Part shown: positions 8,094 to 16,490 of the stretch, one piece after another
How positions within the stretch are numbered: the first letter of the stretch is position 1
Layout of the letters: each line of letters starts with the position of its first letter
Assembly: GCF_038397775.1 (NCBI RefSeq)
Contig: NZ_CP151650.1
Location: 1,674,001-1,738,000 of the forward strand
DNA length: 64,000 nt
Source: Pseudomonas sp. RC10
GTDB lineage: Bacteria > Pseudomonadota > Gammaproteobacteria > Pseudomonadales > Pseudomonadaceae
Direction of reading: 5' to 3'
Translations under genes and position numbers: made by a program
The notes under the pieces: model-generated
The model's input: only the letters and a program-made list of their open reading frames with translations
The model's database searches: none
What the model was told of the DNA's origin: nothing

Positions 8094-8555
8094 TCAGACC
8101 AAACGGCATCGGTAAGAAAACAGCAGCTTTATCATGGCGACGTCATACGTGAACGCAAATGTGACCTCAACCCATCGGTGCCATCCAACCTTGCAGCGCT
8201 TTTGGATGGATGAATAGTAGCCCCACGCGGCGCCGACGCCGTCAAGGACATCCTGCCGAGCGCAGAAATAGTTCACTACAACACCGGGCATTTTGCTTTG
8301 GAGGAAGATCATCTCGACATTGCCAAACGAATCAACAACAAGTTTGGACATTCTTCTCAATAAGTCAGGACCTTGGATGAGGTCAAAACCTGCATCTGCT
8401 GCCAACTTCCTTTCGTTTGGCGAAAAAAATGGGCGCGGTATTGGGACGAGGTCCGGTATTGTTCGGAGCGTTGCCGACGTGCCGGGAAGAAATAGACAGG
8501 TGCATGGATGAAAGCAGATTTCGGTGATGCTCCGGAACGAATTCTTAGAACTCAA
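8094..8555 (-). CDS. Hypothetical protein of unknown family
   Basis: A leftward frame of 153 codons whose composition looks genuine from about residue 30 onward ([18 protein letters not shown], then [18 protein letters not shown] and [15 protein letters not shown]). The first part is doubtful: the only start that keeps the whole frame is a TTG without a ribosome binding site, and it overlaps the start of the rightward gene at 8508 by 48 bases. The true protein may begin at an internal Met or be the truncated remainder of a longer one. I recognise no domain. It forms a head-to-head pair with the next gene. Confidence 0.42.
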   Translation of the reverse strand: MSSKNSFRSITEICFHPCTCLFLPGTSATLRTIPDLVPIPRPFFSPNERKLAADAGFDLIQGPDLLRRMSKLVVDSFGNVEMIFLQSKMPGVVVNYFCARQDVLDGVGAAWGYYSSIQKRCKVGWHRWVEVTFAFTYDVAMIKLLFSYRCRLV

Positions 8556-9020
8556 CAGAAGCGTGGCATTCAGAGGTTCGCCACCTATGCAGTAGCAGGA
8601 TGCATCGCCGCCGTAAGCGGGTTTATCCTCTTAAATCGATCTGAGCCTGATCGCGGAAGCGCGTTACAAGTGGCTGAAAATCTTCGCTCGGGACGAAATT
8701 CAGGTGAGATGAACAGCGGTTCGGTCATACGGCCCGGCCCATCGTTAGACCTCCAATCGCCAAACACCGGCACATTCGTTAACCAAGCTCGGCAAACGGT
8801 CTTCAATGATCAAAACTTTATCCCGACAGGTGCGCACAACGTCGTAACCTTCCACGACACTGTTCGAGAGGTGCCTCGAGAGGAACCTTCAAGGAAGGCC
8901 AAGCTGACGATTGTCCGGCAAACGCCCAGCATGAAGGATCGAGCGTGTTGGCCATTCAGGCAGGGGAGCATTGAGTCGCGAAACTGTCGTGCTGCGATAG
9001 GTCTCAACCATCGTGACTGA
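8508..9020 (+). CDS. Hypothetical membrane-anchored protein
   Basis: A 170-residue protein with one predicted N-terminal membrane segment (about residues 24-43, FATYAVAGCIAAVSGFILL) after a short charged cytoplasmic end, giving an N-in anchor. The middle is a low-complexity linker rich in Ser, Asn, Gly and Pro. The C-terminal 30 residues look conserved in character, with two Cys (RACWPFRQGS and SRNCRAAIGL). The ATG has an ACAGG-like ribosome binding site. The topology suggests a periplasmic domain that might form a disulfide. I do not know the family. The gene at 9088 follows in the same direction. Confidence 0.6.
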   Translation: MKADFGDAPERILRTQQKRGIQRFATYAVAGCIAAVSGFILLNRSEPDRGSALQVAENLRSGRNSGEMNSGSVIRPGPSLDLQSPNTGTFVNQARQTVFNDQNFIPTGAHNVVTFHDTVREVPREEPSRKAKLTIVRQTPSMKDRACWPFRQGSIESRNCRAAIGLNHRD

Positions 9021-9087
9021 GACAAAATGATCAAGTGGGCTGCCCGGTGCGGGAGCACCTGAAAACACATCGACAGGACATAGATTC

Positions 9088-9408
9088 GTGAATACAGAGT
9101 TGACTGAAGAAGAGATGCGAAGGGCCTTGTTTGGGGGCGCAGAAGCTCCGACCCAGGTAGCTGCGCCGGAAGAGCCGTCGTCGATCGTTATCGTCCCACC
9201 CGTAGCGGCGAAAAAACGTAAACCACCTCAGACATTCGTACCCAAGCTCAAGGTGACCCTGCGAGTCGGAAATGAATTTGAAGGCGAGACCCAGATGTTC
9301 GTCTTCGAAGCCGACACGCTCAGTAAGCTGCAGGCGGAGCTCGATGCGATTAAAGCGGCCCGCAAGAAATTCAAGTACATCGAGGTCGTTTCGATTACGT
9401 CCGCCTAG
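9088..9408 (+). CDS. Hypothetical cytoplasmic protein
   Basis: A 106-residue protein read from GTG, with ACAGGACA upstream. The N-terminal part is acidic (ELTEEEMRRALFGGAEAP), followed by a Pro/Ala linker and basic AAKKRKPPQTF. The C-terminal half (PKLKVTLRVGNEFEGETQMF, then ADTLSKLQAELDAIKAARKK) looks like a compact alpha/beta fold. No signal peptide or membrane segment is seen. I recognise no family. It follows the membrane-anchored protein at 8508 by 67 bases and may be co-transcribed with it. The tandem repeat begins two bases after its stop codon. Confidence 0.65.
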   Translation: MNTELTEEEMRRALFGGAEAPTQVAAPEEPSSIVIVPPVAAKKRKPPQTFVPKLKVTLRVGNEFEGETQMFVFEADTLSKLQAELDAIKAARKKFKYIEVVSITSA

Positions 9409-9409
9409 C

Positions 9410-9462
9410 CATGTCCGCATGTCCGCATGTCCGCATGTCCGCATGTCAGCCATGTCCGCATG
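9410..9462. repeat. 8-bp tandem repeat (CATGTCCG)
   Basis: Four perfect copies of CATGTCCG run from 9410 to 9441, followed by a degenerate copy (CATGTCAG), a one-base insertion, another perfect copy at 9451-9458 and a partial copy. The array begins directly after the stop codon of the gene at 9088. An 8-base period would change a reading frame with each copy gained or lost. There are no spacers, so this is not CRISPR. Confidence 0.9.
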
Positions 9463-9687
9463 GTCTTCAGAGATCGCCTGGGCCCAGCGTTATCTTGTCA
9501 GGCCTATCTCACTCACCCGGAAAAAAGCCTCGCTCCAGCGGTGCGCCGACCACCGCGAAGCGTTTTCAGCCTGCATCCAGATTCGACGTCCTGGGCCATT
9601 TGAAAGTGTTAGCGGCTCGGATAGCCATCCCAACGGGTTTCGTCAAGTCCATGCAATCACTCACGCTTAAACCTTGACGCCGAAGCC

Positions 9688-10602
9688 TCACTTTTTCATA
9701 TGGTTTTCCACAAGCTTCAAATCCTTTGCCAGTTGGATGCGTAGCGCGGATATCAACTTTCGCGCGTTGTCCGCCAAGGGTTTTCCGGGTCGGAAAAGCA
9801 AGAGGCTCGTGAAGTTCACCTTCAGGGAAAACGGCCGGATGACCAAGCCACGGTCGATGTAGTCGACGACGGCGACAGGATTGGCGAAACCGAACCCGAT
9901 ACCGCGCAACGCCATCTCGCAGACGGTATGGGCATAGGGCGTTTCAATCCTGATATTCGGCGTCACGCCATAGGGGGCCAACGCCGCTTCCAGTCGCCGA
10001 CGGCTGCTGTCTTCTGGATTGAGTGCGATGAAGTCGTGGTTGCCGATATCGTTCGGAGTGATCACCGGCAGCTTTGCAAGCGGGTGATCAGGTGGCATGG
10101 CCATGACACCCGGCGATTCCAGAAAAGGCGAATGCTCCAACCCCATGACCGGCATCTCGTCGGCCATCAGGCCAAAATCGCATTGACCGGATGACACGTC
10201 CTGATGCACCTCCCGCGAGCTAAGCACCCGTAACGACACCCTCATATCTCGTCCTGCCAGATCGAACGATGATAGAGCCCTCGGCATGAATGCATTACCC
10301 AGTGCCGGATGCACGGCAATGGCGAGGCGGTCCGTGCCGAACTGCTTCAAGGTCTTGATCCGATGTTCGATCGCATCCATCCCGATGAAGAGTTTGTCCA
10401 CGTCCACCATTAACGCGTGCGCCTCCTGCGTGGGCACCAGACGGCCACGAATCCGGTGGAAGAAAGCGAGACCGGCAGATGTTTCGAGTTTGCGAATCGC
10501 CTGGCTGACGGCAGGTTGGGAGATGCCGAGCATGTTGGCAGCCTTGCTGGTGCTTCCTGCGTTCATGACCACTCGAAAGACTTCAATTTCTCGGACACCC
10601 AT
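9688..10602 (-). CDS. LysR family transcriptional regulator
   Basis: A 304-residue LysR protein. The N-terminal winged helix is MGVREIEVFRVVMNAGSTSK with AANMLGISQPAVSQAIRKLE (about residues 16-45), followed by a linker and a substrate-binding effector domain. It is divergent from the PLP lyase at 10714, with 111 bases between the two starts, the classic arrangement for a LysR activator and its target. The lyase and the ABC importer that follows are therefore its probable regulon. An O-acetylserine-type or other sulfur-linked co-inducer would fit, but this is inference. Confidence 0.93.
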   Translation of the reverse strand: MGVREIEVFRVVMNAGSTSKAANMLGISQPAVSQAIRKLETSAGLAFFHRIRGRLVPTQEAHALMVDVDKLFIGMDAIEHRIKTLKQFGTDRLAIAVHPALGNAFMPRALSSFDLAGRDMRVSLRVLSSREVHQDVSSGQCDFGLMADEMPVMGLEHSPFLESPGVMAMPPDHPLAKLPVITPNDIGNHDFIALNPEDSSRRRLEAALAPYGVTPNIRIETPYAHTVCEMALRGIGFGFANPVAVVDYIDRGLVIRPFSLKVNFTSLLLFRPGKPLADNARKLISALRIQLAKDLKLVENHMKK

Positions 10603-10623
10603 GCAGTAACCTATAACCTTTAC

Positions 10624-10638
10624 TTATTGAGTTAATAA
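10624..10638. promoter_or_regulatory. Candidate LysR operator
   Basis: An inverted repeat TTATT-GAGTT-AATAA lies in the 111-base divergent region between the LysR gene and the PLP-lyase gene. LysR proteins usually bind an interrupted AT-rich dyad in this position. The region also has the AT-rich sequence expected of overlapping divergent promoters. Confidence 0.4.
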
Positions 10639-10713
10639 TTCTAGGTGTAGTCACTCAGTTAGGTCTATTGAACAATAGGATTCATTGTCCCTGACCCAAC
10701 AAGGCGTACCTAG

Positions 10714-11865
10714 ATGAAACTTGTAGATCCTGCCGGCAGCCCTTATGCCAGCCTCTCTCCAGGTGTATGGCGCGGTTCGACCGTAGTGTTCGATTCGTTC
10801 GAAGACTTCGTCAGCCGTAAGAGCCGACAGCCGGACGGCTACAGCTATGGAATTACCGGCACGCCAACCACTCGTGCGCTCGAGCGTCAAGTCGCTGATC
10901 TGGAAAACGCCCGCCACTGCGTGATCATGCCGACGGGTGCGTCTGCACTGATTACCACTGTCATGGGCTTCGTTCGTGCAGGCGACCATCTGCTTATTTC
11001 GGACTCCTGCTATGGCTCGCTCAAGACTTTCGGTCGCCAGTGGCTGGCTCATCTTGGTGTTGAGGTGGAGTTCTATCCACCGACTATCGACGCCGGAATT
11101 GAAGCATTGATCCGCACGAACACCCGCATGATCTGCATGGAAGCTCCGGGCACCGTCACCATGGAAATGCAGGACATTGGTGCAATCACCGCCATCGCCA
11201 AAAAGCACGGCGTGCTGACCATGATGGACAACACCTGGGCAAGCCCTCTTTATTTCAAAGCCATCGAGCATGGCGTGGATTTCGTGGTTCAAGCAGCGAC
11301 CAAGTACTTCGGCGGTCATTCCGATCTGCTGATGGGAACCGTCAGTCTCAACGATCCGGAACGCTACGCGGTGCTGCGGGAAACCCAAAGCATCTTTGGT
11401 CAGGCGACCAGCCCTGAGGATTGTTTCCTGGTCCAGCGCGGGCTTCAGACGTTCGAGCTACGGCTGCGTGAGCAAAGCCGAAAGGCATTGGCAGTGGCGC
11501 GTTGGCTGGAGGCTCAGCCTCTAGTACGACAAGTACTTTTCCCCGCGCTGGAAAGCGATCCGGGTCACACCCTGTGGAAGAACCAGTTCGAAGGCAGCGG
11601 CTGCTTGCTCTCGATCATCCTGGAACCAGCTGCCGACGAAAGTGCCTTCGGCGCATTTTTCAATGCCCTGCAACGGTTCCCCATCGGCGCGAGTTGGGGC
11701 GGTACCCACAGCCTGATTGCCTACTACCCGGCATCCCAGCAACAGGCACGGCAATTTTCACCAACAGATCAACCCATCGTGCGCATCTCGATCGGTCTTG
11801 AAGACGAGTCGATGTTGATCGCCGACCTCGCCGAAGCCCTGGAGGCATACGCCCGGGTACGTTGA
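10714..11865 (+). CDS. Cystathionine gamma-synthase/beta-lyase family PLP-dependent enzyme
   Basis: A 383-residue fold-type I PLP enzyme of the trans-sulfuration family. YSYGITGTPTTRALE near residue 45 and DNTWASPLYFKAIEHG near 175 are family signatures, and the PLP-binding Lys is in ATKYFGGHSD near residue 198. The C-terminal SWGGTHSLI region completes the active site. It should act on cystathionine, cystine or a related sulfur amino acid; beta-elimination (MetC-like) is the usual role when the gene sits beside an importer. It precedes a polar amino acid ABC importer by about 100 bases and is divergent from a LysR regulator. Confidence 0.93.
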   Translation: MKLVDPAGSPYASLSPGVWRGSTVVFDSFEDFVSRKSRQPDGYSYGITGTPTTRALERQVADLENARHCVIMPTGASALITTVMGFVRAGDHLLISDSCYGSLKTFGRQWLAHLGVEVEFYPPTIDAGIEALIRTNTRMICMEAPGTVTMEMQDIGAITAIAKKHGVLTMMDNTWASPLYFKAIEHGVDFVVQAATKYFGGHSDLLMGTVSLNDPERYAVLRETQSIFGQATSPEDCFLVQRGLQTFELRLREQSRKALAVARWLEAQPLVRQVLFPALESDPGHTLWKNQFEGSGCLLSIILEPAADESAFGAFFNALQRFPIGASWGGTHSLIAYYPASQQQARQFSPTDQPIVRISIGLEDESMLIADLAEALEAYARVR

Positions 11866-11968
11866 CGTACAGGCACGCTGCGCTTCAGACGCGGCGGCCA
11901 GACCAGAATTTTCTGCCGTTACTCCCGCGAGCCCCTGCGGCCGCACACTCAAATGAGGATGGATAACA

Positions 11969-12793
11969 ATGAAACAGAACGGCATTCGTTTCGCATTGGC
12001 AATGATCATGTCTTTCGGCATTGGCTCGGTTGCCATGGCTGACGACTCCCTGCAAACCCTGCGGGAGCGAGGCGTTATTCGTATCGCTAACACCCAAGCC
12101 AGTCCACCCTGGAGTTATCTGGGGCAGGACAACAAGCCAGCAGGCTACGACGTTGCCATCGCCAAAGAGGTTGCCAAGCGCATTGGCGTGGCGAAAGTGG
12201 AGTTCATCGCTGACAGCTTCAAAAGCTTCGTCGAAGGCTTGAAGGCCGACAAATACGATCTCGTCATGAACGACCTGACGCCCACAGATGAACGCAGAAA
12301 ACAGGTCGACTTCGCGAGCCCGTATGGCGTGGAAGAGTTCTACATCTTCGTGCGCGACGACAATCAGGACATCCATAGCATCAAGGACATGCCAGCGCAC
12401 TCGATCGGTGTGACGTCGGGGACCAGCAATGAATCCTGGGCCCGCAAGCACATGACCACGTCCGACATCCGGGCCTATGAGAACGGCGGTCTGGTGTTCA
12501 ACGATCTGGCAATTGGACGGGTTGATGCAGTGCTGTCTTCATTGTTCGGCGGAGAGAAGTACAAAAAGGTCAATAACCTGCCCATCAAGGCAGTGGGTGA
12601 GCCTCTGACGTACCAGCTGTCTGCTCCTGCCATGGCCAAGGGTCGAGACAGTCTGCGCGACGCGGTCAGCAAAGCCATCGAGTCGATGGTTGCAGATGGC
12701 ACGGTGGACGCTGTCGCCAAGGAGTGGATCGGGCCGGATTATCACATGACCAGTGGAATCAAGGCCGCTCTCGCTGAGCTGGCAGAGGAATAA
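11969..12793 (+). CDS. Amino acid ABC transporter, periplasmic substrate-binding protein
   Basis: A 274-residue family 3 solute-binding protein. It has a typical signal peptide (basic start, hydrophobic core FALAMIMSFGIGSVAMA, cleavage expected after AMA) and the family opening LRERGVIRIANTQASPPWSY. DLVMNDLTPTDERRKQVDFA carries the usual ligand-contacting region, and the C-terminal domain follows normally. It has a good GGATGGATAACA leader before ATG. It is the first gene of a three-gene importer following a cystathionine-lyase-like enzyme, so cystine, cystathionine or another sulfur amino acid is the likeliest cargo. Confidence 0.94.
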   Translation: MKQNGIRFALAMIMSFGIGSVAMADDSLQTLRERGVIRIANTQASPPWSYLGQDNKPAGYDVAIAKEVAKRIGVAKVEFIADSFKSFVEGLKADKYDLVMNDLTPTDERRKQVDFASPYGVEEFYIFVRDDNQDIHSIKDMPAHSIGVTSGTSNESWARKHMTTSDIRAYENGGLVFNDLAIGRVDAVLSSLFGGEKYKKVNNLPIKAVGEPLTYQLSAPAMAKGRDSLRDAVSKAIESMVADGTVDAVAKEWIGPDYHMTSGIKAALAELAEE

Positions 12794-12796
12794 ATA

Positions 12797-13447
12797 ATGT
12801 GGGATCTCTTTCTACGGGCGCTGCCCCTACTGCAAAAGGCGATCGTGACGACCCTTGGGTTAGGCCTGGGTGCCTTTGTCCTAGGTACTGGTTTGGGTTT
12901 GATGATTGCCCTGATGCGGATTTCTCCGGTGCGGCTGGTTCGGATGATCGCCTTCAGTTATGTCTCGATCTTCCGCGGCACGCCTCTGTTGGTGCAGATA
13001 CTGTTGATCTATTTCGGTTTGCCGCATTACGGGATCGTGATGACTCCGATCCCTTCGGCCCTGCTCGCACTGACGCTGTTCTCGGCGGCCTATCTGAGCG
13101 AAACCTTTCGAGCCGGCATCATCGCGGTCGACAGTGGGCAGTGGGAGGCCGCCAGTTCGATGAGCATGGGCTACTGGACCTGTCTTCGCCGGATCATCAT
13201 TCCGCAGGCGTTTCGAATCGCCTTACCCACCATGGGCAGTCGGCTCATCGCGTTGATCAAGGACACCTCGCTTGCTTCCACGATCACGGTCATGGAAATG
13301 ACCAGAGTGGCTGAGCAGATCGGTGCTTCCACCTTCCGGTACATGGAAATGTTCCTGATGGTGGGCGCGATGTACTGGCTCATCAATCAGGTGTTGACCA
13401 TCCTGCAAACCTGGCTGGAAGGCCGTTGGACGAGGCACATGCGATGA
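12797..13447 (+). CDS. Amino acid ABC transporter permease
   Basis: A 216-residue inner-membrane permease of the HisM/GlnP family with about five predicted helices. The family motif FRGTPLLVQILLIYFGLP is near residue 58, and the EAA loop (QWEAASSMSMGYW) precedes RRIIIPQAFRIALPTMG. It begins three bases after the binding-protein stop and overlaps the ATPase start by four bases, so the three subunits are translationally coupled. It would act as a homodimer because no second permease is present. Confidence 0.95.
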   Translation: MWDLFLRALPLLQKAIVTTLGLGLGAFVLGTGLGLMIALMRISPVRLVRMIAFSYVSIFRGTPLLVQILLIYFGLPHYGIVMTPIPSALLALTLFSAAYLSETFRAGIIAVDSGQWEAASSMSMGYWTCLRRIIIPQAFRIALPTMGSRLIALIKDTSLASTITVMEMTRVAEQIGASTFRYMEMFLMVGAMYWLINQVLTILQTWLEGRWTRHMR

Positions 13448-14202
13448 ACACAAGCACTGTACGCGTTACTGGCCTGAGCAAGTCATTTGGGGATCTGGCC
13501 GTACTCAAAAACGTTGACCTTGAGGTTCAGGCCGGCCAAGTCGTGGTCATCCTCGGTCCGTCGGGATCAGGCAAAACAACCTTGCTGCGCTCTCTCAACC
13601 TTCTGGAAAAACCGGACGCCGGGACGCTGGAGGTCTGCGGGTTTCGTGTGGAAATTCCGCGTAGCGGTCGATTCGACCGGGCAACGCGCAAGCAAGTGGC
13701 GCTACTTAGGCAAAAGACCGCCATGGTCTTCCAGTCATTCAACCTTTTTCCGCACATGACGGCCCTTGAGAACGTCATGGAGGGGCTCCTCAGCGTGAAA
13801 AAGGTTTCAAAGGCACAGGCGCTTGAACGAGGGCGGCATTTGTTGGATCAAGTCGGTCTCGCGGACAAAGCGGACAGTTATCCCGCCAAACTTTCGGGTG
13901 GCCAGAAGCAGCGTGTCGCCATCGCAAGAGGGTTATCCATGGACCCTGAAGTGATCTTCTTTGATGAGCCAACTTCTGCCCTGGACCCTGAGCTGCGTGA
14001 CGAAGTGCTAGGCGTCATGCGCGAGCTGGCGAACAGCGGCATGACCATGCTGGTGGTCACCCACGAGCTGCGTTTCGCTCGAGAGGCAGCGGACCGTGTG
14101 GTGTTCATGGAAAACGGTGTGGTGGTCAAGGATTGCTCCACTGAAGCGTTCTTCGGTGAGGAAAGCGGCGAGCGCATTCAGCAGTTCCTGCGCCGGTATT
14201 GA
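13444..14202 (+). CDS. Amino acid ABC transporter ATP-binding protein
   Basis: A 252-residue ATPase. I start it at the ATG in the ATGA overlap with the permease stop. Walker A is GPSGSGKTTL (about residue 40), the Q-loop is FQSFNLFPHM, the signature is LSGGQKQRVAIARGL, Walker B is [13 protein letters not shown] and the switch His is in VVTHEL. It drives the importer formed with the two preceding genes. No C-terminal regulatory domain is present. Confidence 0.96.
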   Translation: MNTSTVRVTGLSKSFGDLAVLKNVDLEVQAGQVVVILGPSGSGKTTLLRSLNLLEKPDAGTLEVCGFRVEIPRSGRFDRATRKQVALLRQKTAMVFQSFNLFPHMTALENVMEGLLSVKKVSKAQALERGRHLLDQVGLADKADSYPAKLSGGQKQRVAIARGLSMDPEVIFFDEPTSALDPELRDEVLGVMRELANSGMTMLVVTHELRFAREAADRVVFMENGVVVKDCSTEAFFGEESGERIQQFLRRY

Positions 14203-14415
14203 TCGCAACTTTATCTGGACCAAGGCTTGGGACGTACGTGGAGTTGTGGCTGGCGCAGCATGACCGAACCTGTCGCCTCCTTGCATATCCTCGAGCCATA
14301 GCAGACGCGGCCGAACGAGCTGCGGTCATTCGACGTGAACGTCTGCGTGGTGAACGTCTCTGACAATTATGCGGTGCGATTCAGTACTGCCCATATCGCA
14401 AGGAGACAGGCGCGT

Positions 14416-15108
14416 ATGAACATTCTCATGATCCTCACTTCTCACGACCAGCTGGGTGATACCGGCAAGAAGACGGGCTTCTGGTTGGAGGAATTCGCAG
14501 CCCCGTATTACACATTTGCGGATGCCGGGGCCGAAATTACCCTGGCTTCTCCCAAGGGTGGACAGCCGCCGCTGGACCCTAAAAGTGATGAACCGGACGC
14601 CCAGACCGAGCACACTCGACGTTTCCGTGCCGATAGCGAGGCTCAGGGGTTGTTAGCCAATACCGTGCCCTTGGGCGAAGTTGACCCCTATGATTTCGAT
14701 GCAGTGTTTTACCCTGGTGGCCATGGCCCGCTGTGGGATTTGGCCGAAGACACCGACTCCATTACCCTGATCGAAGCGTTTTATGCGGCCAACAAACCGA
14801 TCGCCGCCGTGTGCCACGCGCCGGGTGTATTGAAGAACGTCAATGCTCCTGATGGTCACCCTGTGGTGCAGGGCAAAAACGTCACCGGCTTTACTAATTC
14901 GGAAGAGGAGGCCGTAGGGCTCACGAAGATCGTGCCCTTCCTCGTCGAGGACATGCTGAAGGCCAAAGGTGGGCAATACTCGAAGGCTGCTGATTGGGCA
15001 AGTTACGTGGTCGAAGACGGACACCTCATCACTGGACAGAATCCCGCTTCATCACAAGCAGCGGCTCAAGCGCTATTGAAGCGGCTAGCCAGCGAAGTCT
15101 CAGCGTGA
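14416..15108 (+). CDS. Type 1 glutamine amidotransferase-like (DJ-1/PfpI) protein
   Basis: A 230-residue protein of the DJ-1/PfpI superfamily close to the Hsp31/HchA-like group. I start it at the ATG preceded by AAGGAGA. The core motifs are GFWLEEFAAPYYTF near the N-terminus, FYPGGHGPLWDL around residue 100 and the nucleophile elbow AAVCHAPGVL near 135, with a Glu supplied from the first motif. Relatives act as glyoxalase III, deglycase-like proteins or chaperones; the exact activity cannot be read here. It lies 214 bases beyond the ABC operon and probably has its own promoter. Confidence 0.92.
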   Translation: MNILMILTSHDQLGDTGKKTGFWLEEFAAPYYTFADAGAEITLASPKGGQPPLDPKSDEPDAQTEHTRRFRADSEAQGLLANTVPLGEVDPYDFDAVFYPGGHGPLWDLAEDTDSITLIEAFYAANKPIAAVCHAPGVLKNVNAPDGHPVVQGKNVTGFTNSEEEAVGLTKIVPFLVEDMLKAKGGQYSKAADWASYVVEDGHLITGQNPASSQAAAQALLKRLASEVSA

Positions 15109-15207
15109 TTTATGCCGCCCACCCTGCGCCCCGGGGGCGGGCGGTAGTTACTATTCGTCTTCTCATCCGCGACTATCTTGATTCCTTTTAGCGACTGTCA
15201 GGATGGC

Positions 15208-15348
15208 GTGATTGCGGGAACGATATCCCGAAAAAGAGCTCAACCTCACAATGGCGAGACCCTTGAAACCAAGGGGGGAAATCACAAAACGCTGAAACAG
15301 TGGAAGAGTGAGTATGGTGGTGCAGAAGTAGAGTCCTGGTTGGCTTGA
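15208..15348 (+). CDS. Stand-alone MvaT/MvaU-type C-terminal DNA-binding domain (truncated or remnant)
   Basis: A frame read from GTG 15208 (CAGGA five bases upstream) encodes 46 residues ending in TGA. From residue 14 it matches the C-terminal AT-pincer domain of MvaT/MvaU xenogeneic silencers: PHNGETLETKGGNHK, then TLKQWKSEYGG and VESWLA. In MvaT the GGN turn enters the minor groove of AT-rich DNA with help from upstream basic residues, and SRKRA is present here. The whole N-terminal coiled-coil oligomerisation region is missing; the frame closes upstream at a TAG (15145-15147). It is either a relic of a deleted mvaT-like gene or a tiny protein able to bind DNA without oligomerising. The family match is strong; expression is unknown. 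Confidence 0.6.
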   Translation: MIAGTISRKRAQPHNGETLETKGGNHKTLKQWKSEYGGAEVESWLA

Positions 15349-15564
15349 AAATCATACGGCGAGTGGTACAGCCGCCAGTATGATCCCGTCTGTTTTTTCT
15401 TTCATCGCGGCTCATTTGAATGGACCCTACCAGCGTCGTTTAGGGCAGCCTGAAAACTCCGGGTTGGATCCGTGCTGGACGACTCCCATTGCCAAAGAAA
15501 CGCGGAACGCCGGGATGCATGGGATCTCGAATACGTACGCACGCCACCGCATCGGAGCATGACC

Positions 15565-16239
15565 ATGAGCCCTACCACCTCCTTCATTTTTGACCTGGAT
15601 GGCACGTTGACAGACAGCGTTTACCAGAACGTGGCAGCCTGGAAACAAGCGCTGGACGCCGAGGGAATCCCATTGGCAATGTGGCGAATCCATCGAAAAA
15701 TTGGCATGAGCGGAGGGCTGATGCTCAAGTCGCTGGCTCGGGAAACGGGCCTGGAGATTCCCGCCGAGCAGGCCAAACGACTCAGCGATCTTCACGCCAA
15801 AGCGTACCGCGAGCTGCAGGACCAGATTACAGCGCTGCCGGGCGCCATTGAGTTACTCCAATCACTCGACCAGAGCGGCTCGAAGTGGTGCATCGCAACC
15901 AGCGGCGGTAGCGAGACGGCAGCGATCAACCTCAAGGCGTTGGGTTTGAAGCTGGACGATGTTTCACTGATCACTCGCGATGACGTGAAATACGGCAAGC
16001 CTGACCCCGACCTGTTCATCGCTGGCGCTCTACGCCTGGAAGTCCCCATTGAAGAGTGCCTGGTCATCGGCGACGCCATCTGGGATATGCTCGCCGCCAG
16101 ACGTTGCAAGGCCACTGGCATCGGTCTGTTGTCGGGTGGCTATGACATCAGTGAGCTGGAGCGGGCAGGGGCATTGAGGGTGTACGAAGACCCGCTGGAT
16201 TTGCTCCATCATATGGACGAGGTTGCATCACGTCCGTAG
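15565..16239 (+). CDS. HAD superfamily phosphatase, beta-phosphoglucomutase-like subgroup
   Basis: A 224-residue HAD hydrolase. I prefer the ATG giving MSPTTSFIFDLDG because GGAG sits seven bases upstream; an ATG two codons earlier is possible. Motif I is FDLDGTLTDS with both catalytic Asp residues, motif II is the Ser/Thr in IATSGGSE, and motifs III/IV are the Lys in DVKYGKPDPD and the acidic pair in VIGDAIWDM. The helical cap between residues 15 and 85 fits subclass I. It should dephosphorylate a small sugar phosphate or similar metabolite; the substrate cannot be assigned. It stands alone. Confidence 0.93.
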   Translation: MSPTTSFIFDLDGTLTDSVYQNVAAWKQALDAEGIPLAMWRIHRKIGMSGGLMLKSLARETGLEIPAEQAKRLSDLHAKAYRELQDQITALPGAIELLQSLDQSGSKWCIATSGGSETAAINLKALGLKLDDVSLITRDDVKYGKPDPDLFIAGALRLEVPIEECLVIGDAIWDMLAARRCKATGIGLLSGGYDISELERAGALRVYEDPLDLLHHMDEVASRP

Positions 16240-16490
16240 GTTTGGGGTATCCGTGACACGCACCTGGCTTATTGATCATCAGAGCGCGGAGGGCTAAATG
16301 CGTCGCCCCGGTTTCAGCCGACACTGGCGGTCTTACCTTCGCAGGTAGGACTGGCATTCTCAGGCTTCTACAAAGGGTTGATCAGCGTGCGCTGTGTTGG
16401 GTAGCTTGCCGATCATTGATAGGACGGCTTCAAAGGCAAGTCGTTGCTCATGAATGACTGCTCACAGCCCATAGCGGACGCTCGCGGACT

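Noticed and set aside
9410..9462. CRISPR array
   Set aside because: The repeat unit is only 8 bases, without spacers, and no cas genes are near.
15114..15143. GC-rich inverted repeat after the DJ-1-like gene as a terminator
   Set aside because: CCGCCC/GGGCGG arms exist, but the loop is long and no T-run follows, so termination is not convincing.
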